This document shows, one piece after another, positions 29,692-41,866 of a stretch of DNA of 41,866 bases (the stretch's first letter is position 1; each line of letters begins with the position of its first letter). The position numbers were made by a program, and so were the translations under genes. Below the pieces are notes generated by a model. That model saw only the letters and a list, made by a program, of their open reading frames with translations. It searched no databases and was not told where the DNA came from. The stretch is from Thermoanaerobaculia bacterium (lineage in GTDB: Bacteria; Acidobacteriota; Thermoanaerobaculia; Thermoanaerobaculales; Sulfomarinibacteraceae): contig JAMOVQ010000089.1 of the NCBI GenBank assembly GCA_027067575.1, positions 1-41,866 on the forward strand, written 5' to 3'.

Positions 29692-29841
29692 ATGCCCAGA
29701 GACATCGTCCACCTCCAGTGCACCGAGTGCAAGCGGCGCAACTACACTGCGACGCGCAACAAGCGGAAGCAGACGTCGAAGCTGCAGCTCAAGAAGTACT
29801 GCCGCTTCTGCCGCCGGCACACCCTGCACAAAGAGGTCTAA
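29692..29841 (+). CDS. rpmG: Large ribosomal subunit protein bL33
   Basis: 49-residue 50S protein, too short for the ORF track. Reads [20 protein letters not shown] and ends [14 protein letters not shown]. The two CxxC pairs (CTEC and CRFC) mark the zinc-binding (C+) form of L33. The ATG lies 6 bases after the tuf stop; GGAG at the end of tuf can serve as ribosome-binding site. The tuf-rpmG-tRNA-Trp-secE order is common in bacteria. Confidence 0.97.
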   Translation: MPRDIVHLQCTECKRRNYTATRNKRKQTSKLQLKKYCRFCRRHTLHKEV

Positions 29842-29856
29842 CATGAGCGGAAGTGC

Positions 29857-29932
29857 AGGCCAGTAGCTCAATTGGTAGAGTCCCGGTCTCCAAAACCGGT
29901 TGTTGGGGGTTCGAGTCCCTCCTGGCCTGCCA
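29857..29932 (+). tRNA. tRNA-Trp (anticodon CCA)
   Basis: Acceptor AGGCCAG pairs with CTGGCCT. The anticodon arm is CCGGT-CTCCAAA-ACCGG with anticodon CCA. GGTTCGAGTCC T-arm, discriminator G, encoded CCA. Placed between rpmG and secE, its usual location in many phyla. Confidence 0.96.
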
Positions 29933-29957
29933 GTCCTGCTCCCCGGGAGTCAGCGCG

Positions 29958-30167
29958 ATGGATTGGTGGAAGCGCCTGACCGCGTTCCTGCGCGAGGTCG
30001 TTGCCGAGACGAAGAAGGTCACGTGGCCCTCGAAGTCCGAGGTCATCGCCACCACGACGGTGGTGATCATCGCCTCGTTCATCTTCGGCATCTACCTCTA
30101 CATCTGTGATTTCGCATTCTACAAGCTCGTGCACGCCGTCTTTGCGGCGTTCAACGTGTTCTCGTAA
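29958..30167 (+). CDS. secE: Preprotein translocase subunit SecE
   Basis: Small inner-membrane subunit that clamps SecY in the SecYEG channel. 69 residues: an amphipathic N-terminal helix (WWKRLTAFLREVVAETKKVT), the conserved WPSKSEVIATT, and a single membrane segment (about 35-58, VVIIASFIFGIYLYICDFAF). This is the short, single-span form. The ORF track begins in tRNA-Trp; ATG 29958 with GGGAG upstream is the right start. Partner of SecA at 6613-9405. Confidence 0.96.
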   Translation: MDWWKRLTAFLREVVAETKKVTWPSKSEVIATTTVVIIASFIFGIYLYICDFAFYKLVHAVFAAFNVFS

Positions 30168-30179
30168 CGGGGGCCATCG

Positions 30180-30713
30180 ATGGCCAAGCAGTGGTACATC
30201 ATTCACACCTACTCGGGGTTCGAGGACCGGGTCCGGCAGACGCTCGCCCAGCGCATCGAGGCGCTGGGGATGCAGGAGTTTTTCGGCGAGATCCGCGTTC
30301 CCACCGAGACGGTGGTGGAGGTGAAGAACGGGAAGAAGCGCGAGGTCAAGCGTAAGTTCTTCCCGGGCTACGTCCTCATCGAGATGGAGATGACGGACGA
30401 TGCCTGGCATCTCGTTCGAAACACCCCCAAGGTGACGGGCTTCGTCGGCGCCGGCAAGAAGCCGACTCCGCTGACCGAGGAGGAGGTCAACCAGATCCTC
30501 CACCAGTCGGTGGCGGCGGAGGAGAAACCGAAGCCGAAGGAGATCTACGAGAAGGGCGAGAAGGTGCGGATCGCCGAGGGCCCGTTCGCAGGGTTCACGG
30601 GTGACGTCGAGGAGGTCAACCTCGACCGCGGAACAGTCAAGGTCATGGTGACGATCTTCGGCCGCGAGACTCCGGTGGAAATGGAGTTCCGCCAGGTGCA
30701 GAAGCTCACCTGA
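30180..30713 (+). CDS. nusG: Transcription termination/antitermination factor NusG
   Basis: Binds RNA polymerase and links it to Rho or ribosomal S10. 177 residues, normal length. The NGN domain begins [19 protein letters not shown] and includes [15 protein letters not shown]. The C-terminal KOW domain (about 120-177) has [20 protein letters not shown] and [11 protein letters not shown]. Start ATG 30180 is 12 bases after secE, preceded by GGGGG. Confidence 0.98.
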   Translation: MAKQWYIIHTYSGFEDRVRQTLAQRIEALGMQEFFGEIRVPTETVVEVKNGKKREVKRKFFPGYVLIEMEMTDDAWHLVRNTPKVTGFVGAGKKPTPLTEEEVNQILHQSVAAEEKPKPKEIYEKGEKVRIAEGPFAGFTGDVEEVNLDRGTVKVMVTIFGRETPVEMEFRQVQKLT

Positions 30714-30723
30714 GAGGGGAACA

Positions 30724-31149
30724 ATGGCCAAGAAAGTCGTTGGACAGATCAAGTTGCAGCTGCCCGGGGGGCAGGCGACACCGGCGCCGCCGGTGGGCCC
30801 CGCCCTGGGACAGCACGGCCTGAACATCATGGATTTCTGCAAGGCGTTCAACGCCAGGACGCAGAACCAGGCGGGCGTGATCATCCCGGTGGTGATCACC
30901 GTCTACGCCGACAGGACCTACTCCTTCATCACGAAGACGCCGCCTGCGTCGTTCCTGCTCAAGCAGGCCGCCGGCGTGCAGAAGGGCTCCGGCATCCCGA
31001 ACCGGGAGAAGGTCGGAAAGGTGACGAAGGCGCAGGTCGAGGAGATCGCGAAGACCAAGATGCCCGACCTCAACACCGATTCCCTCGAGTCTGCCATGGC
31101 CACGGTCATGGGCACGGCGCGATCGATGGGGATCGAGGTCGTGGACTAG
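30724..31149 (+). CDS. rplK: Large ribosomal subunit protein uL11
   Basis: Part of the GTPase-associated centre on 23S rRNA. 141 residues. Typical N-terminus [20 protein letters not shown] followed by [17 protein letters not shown], and the rRNA-binding C-terminal domain with [15 protein letters not shown] follows GAGGGGAACA, 10 bases after nusG. Confidence 0.98.
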   Translation: MAKKVVGQIKLQLPGGQATPAPPVGPALGQHGLNIMDFCKAFNARTQNQAGVIIPVVITVYADRTYSFITKTPPASFLLKQAAGVQKGSGIPNREKVGKVTKAQVEEIAKTKMPDLNTDSLESAMATVMGTARSMGIEVVD

Positions 31150-31159
31150 GAGGTGGCCG

Positions 31160-31858
31160 ATGGCTCGCAGGGGTAAGAAGTATCGCGAAGCGGCCGCCCG
31201 GATCGAGAAGCGTCCCTACGCTCTGGAGGAGGCCCTCGACCTCGTCAAGCAGACGGCGTACGCCCAGTTCGACGAGACCGTCGAGATCGCCATGCGCCTC
31301 GGGGTCAACCCGCGGCACGCGGACCAGATGGTCCGTGGCACGGTTGTGCTTCCCCACGGGACGGGGAAGACCCGCCGCGTCCTGGTGGTGACCGAGGGGC
31401 CGAAGCAGAAGGAGGCCGAGGAGGCCGGTGCGGACTACGTCATGGACGCCGAGGAGGCGGTGACGAAGATCCAGGACGGCTGGCTCGACTTCGATGCCGT
31501 GGTGGCGACGCCCGACATGATGCGGCATCTGTCGCGGGTGGGGCGTGTGCTCGGTCCGCGGGGGCTGATGCCGAACCCGAAGTCGGGGACGGTGACCCAG
31601 GACGTCGAGGCCGCGGTCCGGGAGATCAAGGCCGGCCGGGTCGAGTTCCGTGTGGACAAGACCGCCATCATCCACGCTCCGGTGGGGAAGGTCTCCTTCC
31701 CCCAGGAGAAGCTCGTGGAGAACGCCAGGACCATCGTGGATGCGGTGATGAAGGCCAAGCCGGCGTCGGCCAAGGGCCGGTACGTCCACTCGGTCCACGT
31801 GTCCTCCACCATGGGGCCCGGTGTGCAGATCGACCCGGTCAGCCTCGACGTGAAGTAG
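31160..31858 (+). CDS. rplA: Large ribosomal subunit protein uL1
   Basis: Forms the L1 stalk that moves deacylated tRNA out of the E site, and in many bacteria represses its own operon. 232 residues. Signature region [20 protein letters not shown] (about 130-149) is intact, with [20 protein letters not shown] at the N-terminus. ATG 31160 follows AGGAGGTGGCCG. Only 10 bases separate it from rplJ, so there is no room for the separate L10 leader and promoter found there in E. coli. Confidence 0.98.
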   Translation: MARRGKKYREAAARIEKRPYALEEALDLVKQTAYAQFDETVEIAMRLGVNPRHADQMVRGTVVLPHGTGKTRRVLVVTEGPKQKEAEEAGADYVMDAEEAVTKIQDGWLDFDAVVATPDMMRHLSRVGRVLGPRGLMPNPKSGTVTQDVEAAVREIKAGRVEFRVDKTAIIHAPVGKVSFPQEKLVENARTIVDAVMKAKPASAKGRYVHSVHVSSTMGPGVQIDPVSLDVK

Positions 31859-31868
31859 GAGGGGCCAG

Positions 31869-32393
31869 ATGCTCACCAGACAGGAGAAGCAGGAGCGGGT
31901 CCAGGAGCTCAAGGAGACCCTGAGCGCCGTCAACTCGCTCTTCGTCGTGGAGAACCGTGGACTGACCGTCAACCAGGTCAACGAGCTGCGGTCCCGGATC
32001 AGGGCGATCAACGCCCGGTACCACGTCCACAAGAACGCCATCGTGCGGTTTGCCGTCAAGGATACGCCGATGGAGGAGCTGACCGAGGACCTGGTGGGAC
32101 CGAACGCCTTCGCGTACACCGCGGAGGATCCGGTGGAGCTCGCCAAGATCCTGAAGGAGTTCGTCAAGCGGCACGGCCGCCTCTCGTTCAAGCGGGCGTT
32201 CATCGACGGCACCGTTGTGACGGCGGAGGAGGCCGAACAGGTGGCCGATCTGCCGTCGAAGGACGAGCTCATCGCCAAGCTGCTGTACATGCTGCAGTCG
32301 CCCATCCGGCGCCTGGTCGTCGCGCTCAACTCCCCCGTCCAGGGGCTGGCGAACGCGCTCCACCAGATCGCTGACAACAAGGAAGAATCCTGA
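31869..32393 (+). CDS. rplJ: Large ribosomal subunit protein uL10
   Basis: Anchors L7/L12 dimers to the ribosome. 174 residues. N-terminal rRNA-binding domain has [20 protein letters not shown] and [17 protein letters not shown]. The C-terminal helix that carries L12 dimers follows [23 protein letters not shown] 31869 follows AGGAGGGGCCAG. Confidence 0.97.
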   Translation: MLTRQEKQERVQELKETLSAVNSLFVVENRGLTVNQVNELRSRIRAINARYHVHKNAIVRFAVKDTPMEELTEDLVGPNAFAYTAEDPVELAKILKEFVKRHGRLSFKRAFIDGTVVTAEEAEQVADLPSKDELIAKLLYMLQSPIRRLVVALNSPVQGLANALHQIADNKEES

Positions 32394-32416
32394 GCAACCC
32401 CAAGGAGGATTGGACA

Positions 32417-32797
32417 ATGGCCCAGATCGAGCAGATGATCGAGGACATCAAGGGGATGACCGTGCTGGAGCTCAACCAGCTCGTCAAGGCCCTGGAGGAC
32501 GAGTTCGGCGTCTCGGCGGCAGCCGCTGCGCCGGTGATGGTCGCGGGCGCCGTCGGTGCCGCCGGCGGTGAGGCCGCCGAGGAGAAGACGGAGTTCGACG
32601 TCATTCTGAACTCCATCGGTGACAAGAAGATCCAGGTCATCAAGGCGGTGCGCGAGGTGACCTCTCTCGGCCTCAAGGAGGCCAAGGAGCTCGTCGAGGC
32701 CGCTCCGACGAAGGTCAAGGAAGGCGTCTCCAAGGAAGAGGCCGAGGAGATCAAGAAGAAGTTCGAGGAAGCCGGCGCCCAGGTGGAGATCAAGTAA
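32417..32797 (+). CDS. rplL: Large ribosomal subunit protein bL12
   Basis: Flexible stalk protein that recruits translational GTPases. 126 residues. N-terminal dimerisation domain ([20 protein letters not shown]), Ala/Gly hinge (about 35-52) and globular C-terminal domain with [20 protein letters not shown] and [23 protein letters not shown] 32417 follows AAGGAGGATTGGACA. The next gene, rpoB, is 100 bases away across a hairpin. Confidence 0.98.
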   Translation: MAQIEQMIEDIKGMTVLELNQLVKALEDEFGVSAAAAAPVMVAGAVGAAGGEAAEEKTEFDVILNSIGDKKIQVIKAVREVTSLGLKEAKELVEAAPTKVKEGVSKEEAEEIKKKFEEAGAQVEIK

Positions 32798-32850
32798 CGA
32801 TCGGCCGTTCGTCCGATTCCGCTTCGTTTCGAACTTCGTATGAAGGCGCG

Positions 32851-32868
32851 GGGGAGGTCTGCCTCCCC
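32851..32868 (+). terminator. Attenuator-like hairpin between rplL and rpoB
   Basis: GGGGAGG (32851-32857) pairs with CCTCCCC (32862-32868) around a 4-base loop, without a T tract. E. coli has a partial terminator and RNase III site at this same place, which sets lower output of rpoBC than of the ribosomal genes. A similar role is plausible here. Confidence 0.5.
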
Positions 32869-32897
32869 GTGCCTGTCGTGTCGCGGAGGAAGGCCTC

Positions 32898-37148
<4,251 letters not shown>

Positions 37149-37159
37149 GGGGGTCGGCG

Positions 37160-41380
<4,221 letters not shown>

Positions 41381-41409
41381 CCGGCGCCTCGGCGCCTTCC
41401 ACGGACCCC

Positions 41410-41438
41410 ACGGCCCCGGGCTCGCCCGGGGCCGTTTC
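41410..41438 (+). terminator. Terminator of the rpoBC operon
   Basis: ACGGCCCCGGG (41410-41420) pairs perfectly with CCCGGGGCCGT (41425-41435) around loop CTCG, followed by TTTCC. The 11-bp GC stem is the strongest simple hairpin in the window and lies 30 bases after the rpoC stop. Confidence 0.75.
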
Positions 41439-41866
41439 CATCGATGGATGAGGTCCTCGCGCTGCCCCGTGGCGTGGTGATCCCTCCCACTTGTCATTGC
41501 GAGCCGGACTCCGCAAGGAGAACGGCGAAGCAATCCCTGGCAGCTTGTTGCGCGCTCCGGCTGCCACCGGCAGCCTGGCGTGCGGCCAACCGGCGGCCGG
41601 CCCCCGCGCTTCGCGCGGGCTGCGCGCCTCGCCCGCGCGTCCCGGTGGGAGCGAGCTCCCCCCGGGCCGCCCGTGCGACGCGCTGGCGCCGCCTCCGGCG
41701 TCGCTGCCGGCCGCCTGGGCTTCGTTGGAGGGCGTTCGGGTCATCGACTTTGAATGAACGGGGCCGCGAGTCTCGCACCCCGGGACCGCCCCCGCCGCGG
41801 CCGCTTCGTCGTCACGACCGCCAGGTCAGTTTCTCCTCGCGCCCTTGCGGGAACGGCCCCGGGGCA
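41439..41866. other. Gene-free stretch after rpoC
   Basis: No gene is supported. It holds the dispersed repeat at 41492-41540 and a following GC-rich tract (about 41545-41700) full of short self-complementary words such as CGCGCTTCGCGCG. The ORFs called here are translations of repeat DNA. The rpsL-rpsG-fusA genes that often follow rpoC are not present within the remaining 486 bases. Confidence 0.6.
41492..41540. repeat. Dispersed GTCATTGCGAG-type intergenic repeat
   Basis: TGTCATTGCGAGCCGGACT and GGCGAAGCAATCCCTGG flank a short centre. The ends are partly complementary (ATTGC near the left, GCAAT near the right), so the unit can fold. I recall this unit, running from TCATTGCGAG to GAAGCAATC, as a widespread intergenic repeat in many unrelated bacterial genomes. 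Only one copy is in this window. Confidence 0.65.

Overview
This is a high-GC bacterial chromosomal window made almost entirely of core genes. Two blocks of translation and transcription genes flank a 23 kb middle section of mixed housekeeping and lineage-specific genes. The RpoB zinc-ribbon insertion, the secreted Ig-like and adhesin-like proteins, the TonB receptor and the orphan NtrC-type regulator fit a Gram-negative, probably Acidobacteriota (Thermoanaerobaculia-like) organism. That placement is inference from recognised protein style, not from a search.

Layout. (1) 127-5027, + strand: a TTGACA/TAGAGT promoter, then rplM-rpsI-rpsB-tsf-pyrH-frr-rlmB (ribosomal proteins, elongation factor Ts, UMP kinase, ribosome recycling factor, rRNA methyltransferase). 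(2) 5141-10441, - strand: a promoter, an M23 peptidase, secA and guaB, the last two overlapping. (3) 10461-12966, - strand: a membrane-anchored diheme cytochrome c and a secreted protein of unknown function. Their flanks, and the flanks of a 70-aa orphan gene (13458-13670), carry a REP-like repeat with core AGGGACACTCTC. (4) 13975-20172, - strand: a zinc-lobe oxidoreductase, then pcnB-ligA-NtrC-type regulator-Nudix, with stop/start overlaps between pcnB, ligA and the regulator. (5) 20263-22026, - strand: a secreted protein of four Ig-like repeats with its own promoter. (6) 22516-27456, - strand: a citrate lyase operon, with a CitD-CitE fusion, then CitF, then a TonB-dependent receptor. (7) 27685-27873, + strand: a 62-aa winged-helix protein divergent from the lyase operon. 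(8) 27932-41435, + strand: tRNA-Thr(TGT)-Tyr(GTA)-Gly(TCC)-Thr(GGT)-tuf-rpmG-tRNA-Trp-secE-nusG-rplKAJL-rpoBC, closed by a strong GC hairpin, then a dispersed GTCATTGCGAG-type repeat.

Most of the window is conventional. The points that stand out are: an RpoB insertion holding eight cysteines, whose first finger has exactly the cysteine spacing of the RpoC zinc-binding domain; an acyl-carrier (CitD) domain fused to the N-terminus of CitE, co-directional with CitF and a TonB receptor; a strong codon-usage discontinuity in tuf; and a cluster of REP-like palindromes without a transposase in view. I see no CRISPR array, prophage, integrase, transposase or complete undescribed defence system here.
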